Under the pieces are notes generated by a model that searched no databases, was not told the origin of the DNA, and was given only the letters and a program-made list of their open reading frames with translations. A program made the position numbers and the translations under genes. Below are positions 1 through 10,791 of a DNA stretch of 64,000 bases, one piece after another. The stretch comes from Chlorophyllum brunneum. Lineage: Eukaryota > Basidiomycota > Agaricomycetes > Agaricales > Agaricaceae. Numbering within the stretch: the first letter of the stretch is position 1; each line of letters opens with the position of its first letter. The stretch is from assembly GCA_963576785.1 (NCBI GenBank), contig OY756144.1, positions 2,232,001-2,296,000 of the forward strand, read 5' to 3'.

Positions 1-1631
1 GCACAACAAGCTGTTGTTGTGCCATATATTGTTCGTAGAGGGTGTGGTTTCTTTCCAGGCCCACGAGCCGATTCATGATAGTGCGAAAGATAGACTCTCC
101 TCCAGAGATCGGCATTGGGAGGAACGGTTGAGAAGCGGCAATCGGTGTTGGCGTCAAAATGATAGAAGGGGGAGAGGCGCGATTTGGGGGAGGGCTTGCA
201 ACAATAGATGAAAAAGTCGTGGTAACAGTCGTTGTGTTCATGTCATTCTCCGACACCGATGCCGGAGTAGCGTTTTTAGGTGGGGCGGTAGAAGAAGGAA
301 CCGAAGAGATAGAGGTCGAAGAGGACGATGAGGAAGTAGATATCGTGCTGATACTTAATGAGAATGGATGCGAAAATTCAAGCTCAGGAGGTTGAGTAAT
401 AGCCAATGGAGATGTCAGGTACGTGTCTGTAGAATGCGACGGGGTTTCGATGAGCGTGGTTGAGGAGGGCCCCACATCCATTCCTGTCTCGTTAATCGGT
501 AGAATGGATGTCGACGGCATAGTATTCTGCTCATCCACTGTCCGGGTAGTATCACTGACAGCCCCACTCTCACTGATGGGGTCGTTTTTGTTCACTGTTT
601 CCGTCGTCGGGTACATTTGGGTGTCTTGCAACGTGGCCTCCGGCTTGGTCTTGCTCTCGGCTTCCCACAGCTCCCACTTCCATTCCTCGAGGTGTGTCAG
701 GCCGTAGACCCTCACCAGGGAAACAGGGCAGTAGTATTCCGATCCATAGTGAGAGTGAAAGTCGATACGAAGGTATCGATAGAATCCTCGAAGCGACGTT
801 GGTGGATGGAAGGACTAGAAGTACTATCAGACAACGTAAGTACAAGTCTGTGGGAGATAAACACACCTGAACGCCTCTCACATTCTTCGCCTTCCAAATA
901 CCCGCTACCATCCACTGTTCCTCCTCCGATGACGTCTTTGCGACGCTGATCGTAATATCTTTAAACACCCCGCTGAAAAACTCAAAATTCGCTAGCTGCA
1001 CTGTATCGATCCTGATATCCTCGCATAATTCGATAATTACATATTGCTGTTCCTTCGTCTTGCAGGGACTGAGCATATAACGATCCTTCTTAGATGACAA
1101 GATATCGGCCGAATGTTTCGCTCCTTTGTGGGCTTTATGTACACGTGCAGAGCAATCCAACGAGGCATAATTGAAACGATCGACAAGGGGCACTCGGAAG
1201 TGCGGCGGAAGTTGGAAGGTAGTCTCCTGCCCTTGTGACGGTGCATGTGGTTGGTGATCCTCCTGTGCCGCAGGTGATGTTAACGTTGCGTTGTCCGCCT
1301 TTAATGGCTCACTGCCATTCCCCGTACGATTTCCTGCTTCACTCCCACTACTAGTACCTGGGGAAACGTCCTCGGCGCTCTGCTGCTGTCGAGCCTTCCA
1401 TTCCTCGAACGAAAGTAGTAGATCATCTTCGACGGGCTCCAGAGGTGGCAAGGGCTTCAAGCAGCATATTGGCGGACCCGGGGGTCTCGAGACCCGGAGA
1501 GCAATCGCGCGGAAAGGGTCATTGTAAGATATTGGTTCAGCAGCGAGGGGTGTGATCCATACGAGCAGGAGAAGGACAATTGCAGGCGAGAGTGTATTCT
1601 GCAGCCTGGCCCAATAGTTGCCTCGGAACAT
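1..1631 (-). CDS. SUN-domain ER membrane protein, Slp1-like (3' end outside window)
   Basis: Model: complement(<1..814, 867..1631), one 52-nt intron (donor GTGTGT, acceptor TTCTAG). The ATG at 1631 opens an N-terminal hydrophobic segment (residues about 13-31) that acts as signal peptide or anchor. A low-complexity linker with an SFEEWKARQ motif follows, then the SUN domain (RFNYASLDCSARV, ILSSKKDRYMLSPC, VIIELCEDIRIDTV). It continues across the intron as SFHPPTSLRGFYRYLRIDF and HYGSEYYCPVSLVRVYGLT. After a Ser/Thr-rich stretch, the end in view (SGGESIFRTIMNRL, LERN, YMAQQQ) looks like the coiled segment that precedes the transmembrane helix in Slp1/SUCO proteins. Proteins of this family sit in the ER or nuclear envelope and protect soluble proteins from degradation (yeast Slp1-Emp65). 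The C-terminal part lies left of the window. The family call is firm; the role is inferred from yeast. Confidence 0.9.
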
Positions 1632-2365
1632 CAGACGGCACTGACGCTACCTGGGTGTAGTAAGGCTGAGCTGTGCACAGTAACTCTGCGACGACGGTGG
1701 TGGTTCGAGGTTGAGATGATTTCTCCACGTAATGATCCCTCGTCAGGGTGTCCTTTCCAAGGAGGTTATTTTTAAACTCAGGTACGTGTATACACGTGGT
1801 TTTCTTTTTTTGTCAGATTGCAGACTGGACTTGGGGTTAGGCAATCATAGGCGACAAGGACGTCCGGACCATATTCATGCTATCTAAGGACTCAACAGAA
1901 ACTCTGCTACCTTCGGATTTTTCATTCACCGCATACAAAAACCAAGGTCTTCATTTCCTCCTTTTTATCCCCCTCCTCAAGTATGCCTGTAATATTACCA
2001 GAAATCCAACTTGGAGAGTGCACAAGATTGGGGGATACCCAGCATGATCATGACTCCCATAGCAGAACATGTGTTGGAGCCGAGGTCATCAGGGAATCCC
2101 TCGCTACATGCGGGACCGTACGCTGAGATTTCTCGCGTGCGCAAACCAACCTATCAAACCATCAATATGCACGGTCCCACGACCTCCCACAGGACGAGGT
2201 TGCCGTCCGACTCTGACCTAGAAAATGGCAAGTATCAAGGTGAATAGCAGTGTCGCCCAAAAAACAGGTATGATTACATTGAGAGGAAACTGGCTATGGA
2301 TGTAGAAGGACGACATTCACGTACGGTCTGCCCGGGATCCTTCAAACTATCGTGAACCCTTCAAT
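1632..2365. other. Intergenic, promoter side of the SUN gene
   Basis: No coding region could be supported. It carries the upstream region of the leftward SUN-domain gene (CT-rich and AT-rich tracts around 1795-1980) and the 3' flank of the small gene to the right. Short open frames here lack splice partners or recognisable sequence. Confidence 0.5.
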
Positions 2366-2938
2366 TTATCCAACAACTGGCTCCGTTGCTCCGGCTTCCG
2401 CACTTCTTTCCGCTCTCTCCGCTAAACTTTCCACCAGGCTCAAGTGTGCTCGCCTCAAAAGCCCGGTGATGTAGGGGACCAGGAGTATCAACACCTATAT
2501 TCAAAAATCTGTCATCACTGCGCGACTATCAACTTAAGCTGAGGTAATAGTACTTTCCTGAACTTCCATTATTTCTACAACCTCCAGAACGCCAGGTTCT
2601 TCGGTCTCCTTCACACGCACCCTAGACTTGAATATCGGAAACAGGAAGCTATTTTCAAAAGTTGCCGACATATTGATCCCCTGGCCGTCCTGGTCCTCGA
2701 TAGGATCAGCGGTCAAACAAAACGAATTTTCCAGCATCCAGAGACCGAGGGGCGCTGGAATATGTTCCGTGACCCTGTATTTACGAGGATTTCCAGTGTC
2801 CTGTGCAATTTTCATCACAAACGGTTGAAGTCTCAAGTAAGATTCGGCATCCGAGACGATTTCAGAGACTTCTGTTTTGGATGCGCGAATACGCTTTCGA
2901 ACCAGAACGGTGCGGTGGAGATGGATAGGCCAGGGCAT
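2366..2938 (-). CDS. Small SRPBCC/START-like hypothetical protein
   Basis: An open frame from ATG 2938 encodes MPWPIHLHRTVLVRKRI followed by a pattern like the polyketide-cyclase/START (SRPBCC) fold. There is an N-terminal strand with Arg/Lys, a helix (EVSEIVSDAESYLRLQP), and alternating strands including TEHIPAPLGLWMLENSF and FLFPIFKSRVRV. Read straight through, it stops at 2534 (134 aa). A better end uses a weak donor after 2564 (GTTCAG) and the acceptor TATAG before 2494. This adds an amphipathic helix (VLILLVPYITGLLRRAH, LVESLAERAERS) to a stop at 2366, giving 167 aa, and a long C-terminal helix is what this fold expects. Model complement(2366..2494, 2564..2938). Similar small proteins occur in fungi with unknown ligands. 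Function unknown; the splice is uncertain. Confidence 0.5.
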
Positions 2939-4485
2939 AGTGGGGGTATGGCGTCTCAACGGAGGAGTTATTCCCAACCTGGTTCCCTTCTACACAGGCA
3001 CAAATAGCTGCCTTTATCTAATCAATAACTCGCTCTCCTTTTTAAGCTCCCTCCGTCTGTTTGGTACAGCCACTTGCACCCTTCGGCCCGCCCGTTGGCC
3101 TACCTTCGGCTTTCCATTCGCTCCGGATGGCAGTTCTTCCCCCTTCCACGAGGCTGTTTCCTTCCAAATCCTGGCTTTTAAGTCTTTTCTTCCCAATCAC
3201 CTGATTCTCCCAGGTCTTCATTTCGAAGCCCCTCCCCCAGGCCCTACGCAACCCAGGTATTCGCCCATTTGTTCTCTTCTAATCACACTTCAGATTACTG
3301 GTTCTTCCTCTTCAGACCTTCTCTTCTCTCCCAATCCCCAAGCGCACGAAGATTAACTTATTTATCATGTCATTTGAACAAGTCATTCCTTGAGTCATTT
3401 AAATGAGGATCCACTAGTATAAATCCCTCGTTTTCCCTGGGGGACATGACGACCAGCTGAGGAAGAACTGCATTGCACCAAGACCAGACGATTCAAGGTG
3501 GTCCCCTTGCCAAAGGCATAAGGACATTATACCCCTCACCGCATACACAAACCTCTTCGACAAGGGAGAGGAGAGGTTATTCGAGAGAAATTTATCTATG
3601 GTCTAAACTACCACCCGTCTTGAGAGCACTTGAGTAGCACCCTCGTTGTTCTGCTGCACGGCTATGAATTTTCTCCACCTACCGAGCGGCCCAACATCAA
3701 CTTATCAACAGGAGGTTGGCGTTCTCTGTTCCCAACTGATGACGTTTACCATCACGCCTTCTCGTTCCGCACCACCCCTGCAACACCCCTGGCTGGTCCC
3801 GCCCAGATCTGACTAAATATACTAATATAGTCGAGTTAAGTCAGGGTAACCTGGGTATATTAAACATCTGTTGGTCTGCCTCAGAGCGCCCATTTCCGAA
3901 GACAAATACGAACGGATGCATAAGTTACCTATCACCTGTCAAGAGGTTTGTTGTCTGCCCAGACTATCAAGTGAACATGAAGGAGAGGTTTGATGCAACG
4001 CCCCAACGGCGGTACTAGTTGCAATTGCGGGAAGAAGTTCAGACATCAAAGACCGTGGAGATCGTCATGGTCGACTCATCAATTCGAATCTGATGAGAGC
4101 TTCAGGGTTCACACTAATCAGATGGAATGATCCGGGAGCGCTCTCATTATGATTGCAGCGGCTTACTGATCATGTCCTCAGAGACATCCAGGTTGGCGCC
4201 TCGCCCTCGACGACACGAACAAAGTTTACTGATAATACGCCAGACATGCATACAAGTGGACCAGGGAAAATGCCTGATGCACCATCATTGATTACGGTCC
4301 AAGGCCTGCTGAGACCGTGAACCTGTGAGTATCAAGGACATCCGGGGTTAAGGAATCAACTCCCCTCCGGCATACCTCCTGATTGATGCGGCGTGTTGGA
4401 TACCTGCGTACTTTCCCATGCCATTTGAAAGAACCTGGGGCCATAAAAAGTACAGCCATATGATTGCTGCTTCGACAAGGTTATC
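2939..4485. other. 1.5-kb stretch without a supportable gene
   Basis: Several open frames of 60-160 codons occur on both strands (for example 2877-3356 plus, rich in Pro and Ser), but none has recognisable domains or consistent splice partners. I read this as upstream sequence of the small START-like gene plus the distal promoter of the membrane protein gene starting at 4589. A decayed gene cannot be excluded. Confidence 0.4.
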
Positions 4486-4506
4486 ATTGGCACGGCTATA
4501 AACATG
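4486..4506 (+). promoter_or_regulatory. Core promoter of membrane protein copy A (inverted CCAAT plus TATA)
   Basis: The motif ATTGG, three bases, then GGCTATAAACATGG ends about 83 bp before the start codon at 4589. The same arrangement stands upstream of both paralogues (38577-38597 and 41255-41273, minus strand), where the surrounding sequence differs more. This points to a conserved functional core promoter with a TATA box and an inverted CCAAT core. Confidence 0.7.
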
Positions 4507-4588
4507 GCAACTGGATTCTTTTCGCCGCATTGTAGTTCCCCAACCCTATTATCTCCTACTCCCGTCCCTCCTGAGGACGTAACCCATC

Positions 4589-5875
4589 ATGTCCTCCCAA
4601 AAATTCCCGATTACTGCAGCACAGCTCTCAGGGAATTTTTGCGAGACCCTATTCTTTGGGATATATCTTGTATCTTTCTGCTTCTGTGCTCGTACGCTCC
4701 TGTTCAGAGGTAGTGGAAACGATGAACGATGGGTCCACCTACATGAAATTCGTTGGCTGATGGCGGGCATTGCACTGGTCTTATTCGGTCTTTTAACATT
4801 CAACGTATCGCTTGGACTACTACACAACTTCCATGCTTTTGTCGACTCTCCGGATCCGCTGAAGGAGTTCCTCAACCTCAGTGATTGGATTAATATCGCT
4901 CGAGTATGCATTCCACCTCTCTACCTCCTCTGCAGATTAGTTGATTCAAAAATCAAACAGTCTGCGAGCTTAGTTGCCGCTATGATTCTCGGTGACTTCG
5001 TCCTAGTAAGGGCCCTTTTAAGGGCATCAATATGGCACGACTGAGCCGTTGTGGTGTACAGATTTACAGATGCTGGATTGTATACGGACGCCGTTGGATG
5101 GTCATTGTGCCATCTCTTTTCCTATACCTTGGTGGTACCGCAACGGGAATCATGTTTGTCGAAGTGGGAGCAAACCCGTCGACTGTGAGGACATCAGCAC
5201 TCAGTGCTAGCGCAGCTCTAAACTGGGGGCTCGCTTTCTTCGCCATCACCGCCTTCCAAAATACACTCACCACAAGTGAGTAAAAATAATCCCATGGTTT
5301 GGCAAACCCCCCGACTGAATCACCATAGGTATACTAATCTGGCGAATTTGGCGTGTGGAAAAAGAAAGCGAGAAATATTTTACCGGCGGGTCTGCCGTTC
5401 ATAGGCCTCGCTATTTGCGCAAAGTGATCCGGGTAATAGCAGAGTCAGGGGCAGCGTATACAATCATGGTGCTCATTACCTTTTTCGTCGGTTTGTCGAA
5501 GAGTAATGGTTTATATCCAACATCCGACATGGTGAGTCAAATATGATATGTTGGGACGATGATGAGTTAACACTGGTTTTTATTCGCAAGACAATGCAAG
5601 TGGCAGGAATTGCGTACAATGTTATCATCATCCGTTCCTCTGCCAGGCGGGATCAACAATTCACGAATTTCGACCTTCATGAACGGACGACTGCTTTTGA
5701 GCAACGAGGGACAGATAGTAGGACACTCGGATCGATGGGCTTCGTTCCTGGTAGAAGTGGGACGGCAGGTGACATGGAGCTGACTGTCAGGACAATTGAG
5801 AGCGCAAAGAAGTCATCCCAGTCTGACATTTATCCCGGCGGCGTCACTGTATCCAAATCTGTGATGAAGTCTTGA
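4589..5875 (+). CDS. Seven-segment integral membrane protein, paralogue A
   Basis: Model join(4589..4903, 4961..5005, 5062..5275, 5329..5531, 5591..5875), five exons, 353 aa. All phases close, and the same exon boundaries fit the two paralogues at 37.2 and 39.8 kb. Seven hydrophobic segments are visible: FFGIYLVSFCFCAR, the segment around MAGIALVLFGLL, AAMILGDFVL, VPSLFLYLGGTATGIMF, GLAFFAITAF, a segment ending IMVLITFFVG, and AGIAYNVIII. Between the third and fourth lies IYRCWIVYGRRW, a signature of an Agaricomycete-specific membrane family often found as lineage-specific expansions. The C-terminal tail is hydrophilic and ends PGGVTVSKSVMKS, a motif kept in the paralogues. The topology is receptor-like, but ligand and function are unknown. 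It converges on the lipase gene to its right. Confidence 0.85.
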
Positions 5876-6238
5876 TGCGATCTCGTCAACTGTATTAATT
5901 TGAATTCTTTCAGAGTTATTCTGGAAGCATAGTACATAAGAAAAGACAAAATAATACATCAACATTGATAACCATGGTACAATACAGTTACGCAGAGAGC
6001 GGCTTGCCATTCTCCACGAACTGCCACAGTGAAGATCGAATTTGCTTCCCGGCAAGAAAGATGCAAAGGGTATGCGGGTGACGGAAGGCAGAAGTAAACG
6101 GCGCCGAGGCGCGACGGATCCCAGGATACAGGATGTGAGTACTGATACAGTGATGTACGTTGCAATATGTCCAAAGGTGTCGGGAAGTCTGGGGTCCACC
6201 GATGGAACAAAATAAACAGAGAGTATAACCATAAAACC
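5876..6238. other. Spacer between convergent genes
   Basis: Shared 3' flanks of copy A (plus) and the lipase (minus). AT-rich patches near 5890-5960 are plausible polyadenylation regions. The open frames crossing it on the minus strand are not supported. Confidence 0.5.
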
Positions 6239-8576
6239 CTAAAATCCCTCATCATATATCTTCCTCGACAACGCAACATAGAACCTCTCCAAATCCTCTT
6301 TACTCTCTAACTCATTTGTCTTCACACTTCCGTTCGCTTTCGCTTTCGCTTCCTCTTGCTCCTGTGTTCTAGCTTTAGCCTTCTTCATCAACTCGGCTAC
6401 CATCTCGTTTGCGGCTTCTACAACCTTCTCGGGTGCCTTCAATGGTACATGAACTAAGGCTGGAACGGAGATGGATTTGGCGGAGGCCGGAATTTGGTCA
6501 ATGAGCCAGTCGAAGACGGTGGAAAGTTGATCTGTGGAGGCTTTCACGACAACGTCGTTATTCACATTGGGCCGATCTTGTGATGTAGGATTTCGGACGG
6601 TTGGAGAGGCATCAGAAGGAGTAGTTGACGAAAGGTAAGAGGCAGTGGCAGATTGGAGTTTCGCGTCGCGTTCGATGCGTTCTTCTCGTTTCCAGGCGTT
6701 GACAAACCTGCTCCAGTCCATGATACTCCAGGTTTCACTACCCGAAGCTGGGAGACTGAAACTGAGTGAAGGAAGATCGATGTCAAGGCCTCTCGCTCCT
6801 CTCATTTCCCAATCTAAAGAGTTATCAGATAAATCGTTGGCAAAGTCGACGGAAATGGTCTTACGGTCGCAGCCCTCCATAATGCCCAGGAACTCTCCCC
6901 ACTTCGCACTCTGCACCGTTACAAGTCCATCGTTCCCCCATTCTTTTTCTTGAGCCCATAAGGGTACTCCATCCTCATCTTCACCATCGACACCCAATCC
7001 CCCTGTATCCTGATGTTGGTCCCACAGTTTTTTCAGTTTCAGTCGCTGTTTCCGCTCTGTTTCATCCAGTACAGTCTTGCAAAGCCATAGCGGGTGCCAG
7101 ATGCTCATGCTTGACAATCGGCTAGCCACGCTGAAGTACTTGACATTGGGATCATCGGGTGTTGCGGGGTTGAAAACATTGTTGAGGTATGCGGATGTTA
7201 AGTTGGAGTACGCGGGTGAATCGACAATGGATAGAAGGAGAGTTGTGAAAGAAGATGGTAGAGAGGAAAATGAAAGTGAGAGTGGGGAGGATCCGAGTTT
7301 GGGCTTGGCATCGTGCGGCGTAGCTGAAGTCAAGGAATCAGGCGAAATAACACTCTGGGACGAGCAAGCAGGTTCTTGTTCTTGTTTTATGGGTTTGCCG
7401 ATGCCGATATTTTCCTGGCGCGGGGTGAGACCGCTTTATTCGGTTCCAGCGCAGTTTACTGTACTCACCGCACACCAATCCATGAATGGACTTCCCCGGT
7501 GTGGGGTACTGACAGTCGTCAGTGATAGAGGTGCATATTCGCTCGGTTGAAGGTGGGTAATTAGGTAGCGACTGTCCAGACCGCCCATGGAATGTGCAAG
7601 CATGTTGATGCCTCGGCCTCTCGCCTTGATCTGGAGCTGTTCATCTAGCCGAGCGGCTCGAGAAGCGATGGACCCAGTCCTGCGGAACATTGTTAGTCCT
7701 CCATGCGCAACCATAGTCACAGCCGTGGTTTCGCTTACCCAGGGACAGAAGTTACTATCACTTCCGCTCCCATTTTGTCCCGAAGAATCTTTAGAATATT
7801 GGACCAGTAGTGGACACGGATGCTCGGAAAAGACGCCGGTCCACGAGTGTCAAATCCATAGAGACCTGCAATCTCCGTGTGAGTGACGTCGCGCATTGAT
7901 GTGTTCAAGACATACCGTGGCAAAGCACAATGGGGAACCTCGGCTTTCGTAGGGGGTTGAAGAGCGTCGGACTTGTGAGGAGTTGGTGAACGAGGTCTGG
8001 TGGAAGCTGGGCCAGTTTCTGTGCATGGGCTGGTAGCAGCTTGAATGGGTCCTGATCATGTTTCCTGTCACTTCGTCGGTTCGCTGATGGGGGTGGATCA
8101 TCTTGGGAATCGTTGGGGTTGGGGTTGACTTGCAAGGAGAACACGGAAGGCCAGGTAATTGTGCGCCCTAGCCATGGGAGCGGTAGAGTGTCCGCTGGAG
8201 GGGGTAGATAATCAGTCAGGGAATCACTGAATGACGTAGATGACAGACCTCGAAGGAGTCCCTCAGCCGTCCCGGTCTGGGCGTCTCCAGAGACAATTGT
8301 CCATTTATCTGCGATGATGGTTCTGGCGCGTTCCCAGTCGCTCCTGGTAGGCCACGAAGGCCAATCTACGGCCTTGAGTCCAGCGACGGTGTGCCACGCC
8401 AATCCTTTGGGGTTGGCAGTTCCTCCTATGACGTCCTCTGGGCGCTTAGTGCGCCGTTCATCGGCCTTTGTCTGACGATGAAGAAGATACTGGTTTGATA
8501 TGCCAAACGCGCCAACGACATTTGCGAGTCGCCGGAGAAGTACTACGACTCGAGTCGGGACATAGAGGGTGTTCAT
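6239..8576 (-). CDS. Tgl2-like triacylglycerol lipase (alpha/beta hydrolase)
   Basis: Model complement(6239..7414, 7469..7679, 7739..7865, 7916..8576), four exons, 724 aa, introns of 50-59 nt. It starts at ATG 8576. The core has the oxyanion strand FPIVLCHGLYGFDTRGP, then VHYWSNILKILRDKMGAEV, SVPGTGSIASRAARLDEQL and the nucleophile elbow INMLAHSMGGLDSRYL (AHSMGG is GxSxG). LTTVSTPHRGSPFMDWCA follows. This order matches fungal Tgl2 lipases, related to bacterial class I lipases and localised to mitochondria in yeast; its Arg-rich N terminus could be a targeting sequence. The C-terminal 390 residues hold the rest of the catalytic domain with an acidic insertion near the middle and a Lys/Glu-rich helix close to the end. 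The call is firm; localisation is inferred. Confidence 0.88.
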
Positions 8577-9047
8577 GGTGTTGGGAGGAAAGACATGACA
8601 ATCATCGGATAAATAATGCGGAAGGTTGGGACAGCGTTGTCCCGTGACCTGCGAACACGTGTCCGATCTGAGATCTGCAGCGGACTAGCCATTTCAAATT
8701 ATAGACGCCACCTTGAATTGCGATGAGTATTGTTATCGTCCCGTCTTGTATTCTCTTCTCACACCCAGCGATTGGCACAAATGGCAGGCACTCTAGGCTA
8801 GTCCCAGTGACAATTGCTAGCGACATCTCAAGTGATTGTGTATGCAGTACCTTTGTTGTCTTCTTTGTCCAACTTGCTCAACCGCTTTGTTGCCACGCGC
8901 CGAGCGCGTTCAGTCTCGTGTCCTTTGCTCTGACATATTTAATAGCCCTCCTCGGGTAAGCACCTCCCCTCATCCCTCTTGACCAGTGCAAGTACTCACT
9001 ACAATCCATCACCACCAGACCCACCTTGATAATTCACCAACATCGAA
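8577..9047. other. Divergent promoter region
   Basis: A 471-bp region between the divergent starts of the lipase (minus, 8576) and the gene at 9048 (plus). It must contain both promoters. CT-rich and AT-rich patches are present around 8935-9040; no clear TATA motif was picked out. Confidence 0.5.
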
Positions 9048-10205
9048 ATGACAGACCGTGTGCTCAACATCTGGTCAAATCCACCCGACATTCTTGCAGA
9101 GTCTTCTACAAAGTCCTCACCCCGGCTTCCACCTCAGTCTCCGAGGATTCAGGAAGCGTGGTCGCCTCATGCGGTTTCCAGAGACAAAGCACGGTGCGAT
9201 GCACTCGCCCAAGCTCGAGTGCTAGCGATTTTCCGCTCGGGCAGATTTCCAAACAGAGTCGAAAGCCCCTGTGCGGCCTTTGAGGATCTCGAACCAGATG
9301 CTTTGGACGAGTTGGAATCGAGTTGCTCCTTTGAAGAGGGAGTTGATGAGCACGGAAAGGATGCTGTTGTCATCCGACCCGACTTTCATGATGAAGAACC
9401 CTTTGGCGCTGAGGAGTCGTTCTCCTCTTCCGGGTCCTCGTCTTCCTCCCGTTCCACGCCAGTGCAGGACTGGATTCCACACTGGCAACCCCGGTTCCGA
9501 GCGGTCCTCTCTAGCCGCTCAAGGGAAGAATGCGCGAATGGGTGTCGTGCCCTCATTCTATCCAGTGAATGGGAATACGAAGACCTTGGTGATCTTGCAC
9601 ACCAACTCGTTTCTTCTGTCTTGACGGGGGTCCCACCTCTCGTTATCACAGCTTGTGCAGCCAGCATTAAACGCATATTATTGGATATCTCCAAACATGA
9701 GGCCGCTTCGTATTTCGTCTCGTGCTTGTCAGGGAGTGCGTTCGCAGCATGGCATCACTACTGGAACCCTGTGCGTTTGTCAACTTGATAGCATCTTAAC
9801 ATTCCGTTTATAGGAAATTCACAGGGCACGAGCTTTAGCATCTACCCAGGACGACCATTCCTGGTGACCGAACAGCATCTTAACGCCGGCTACTCTTTTA
9901 GTAGACTTGTGGGAAGCCTCTTCAAGTCAAAACTCATTTCGCGCACTCCCATTCAGGAAATCATCGATCTGACACTGGAAAATGCTATTCTTTTGGAACA
10001 CATCGACGTGATCGGCTACTTACTCTCGTACGCTACACCGGAGGTCTGGTCTGGTGCGCTGGACAGCGAGAAAGACAGAATGGTGATTGAGTTGTATGAC
10101 GTGCTGGAGCGGCTGTGTGAGTATCACTCGCTGCGTCCCGAGCTTATGGAGGAGTACGAGAAGAAAGTGGAGGAGATATGCACAATGGTGGTGAAAGAAG
10201 AGTAG
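9048..10205 (+). CDS. Conserved helical protein, possibly MIF4G-like
   Basis: Model join(9048..9770, 9825..10205), one 54-nt intron (GTGCGT to TTCACAG, with a CTTAAC branch-like site), 367 aa. The N-terminal 140 residues are Ser/Pro-rich and acidic and probably disordered. The rest is alpha-helical: WIPHWQPRFRAVLSS, YEDLGDLAHQLVSSVLTG, and ALASIK-like repeats after the intron (SFSRLVGSLFKSKLI, IQEIIDLTLENAILLEH, YDVLERLCEYHSL). Paired helices of this kind resemble MIF4G/HEAT folds of translation factors, but no diagnostic motif is visible. Upstream reading into the intron meets a stop, which supports the splice. Function not assigned. Confidence 0.7.
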
Positions 10206-10791
10206 CTGTAATTGTCCGTCTGCAACAATAAATTGCCTATTTATTAACGCCTATTCAAGAATAATGCTGTGATGACGTTTCTTTGCTTGTTCAGACCTGA
10301 AAGCTTTGTGTCCAATCACGCGTGATCTTTCCCCATCCCACTTATCAGTGCCCTGAGTGCACCTGCATCGGCATGATGATTGTCATGATGTTAACCGCCA
10401 TGTCAGGGCATCCCTGGTCATTGTCCACATGAAGTGATGCATACTCACACCGCATCAATTGCCTCTGAAGCGACCACGAGCTCCTTCAGCCGTACATGTG
10501 GCATCTTAAGCAGCACCCAAACTCCTCCATGGTCAGGATATTTTCGCATGGGAGATGGTGATACAAACCCGTCCACGACCGCATGACCCTCTAGAGCCGT
10601 ACGGACACTCGAGGCTTCTTGCTGACCCCACACGCGTGCTACTGTATCTCTCTCACAAGAATAACAATGCCAACCACAGTCAGCCATCAAATCAAGCATC
10701 TCAGGCGGCATATAAGGAGCCATCCCACTCCCCGCTTCTTTTCGCCTTCCGAGTCCCGAACCTGCCCCGTTGCTTTTAGGTGGAGTTCAAC
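10206..10791 (+). promoter_or_regulatory. Upstream region of hexosaminidase gene 1 with TATA box
   Basis: The 586-bp gap before the first hexosaminidase gene. A TATAAGG motif at about 10711 stands 80 bp before the ATG at 10792. The part from about 10530 to 10640 is similar to sequence before gene 2 (about 13630-13760): both carry TTTTCGCATGGGAGA, a run of CATGA-containing sequence and a TGACCCCA block. The promoter was therefore duplicated with the gene. Confidence 0.6.

Noticed and set aside
2877..3356. 159-codon plus-strand frame rich in Pro, Ser and Phe
   Set aside because: It starts inside the small minus-strand gene and has no domain, splice partner or start context. Composition looks like CT-rich non-coding sequence.
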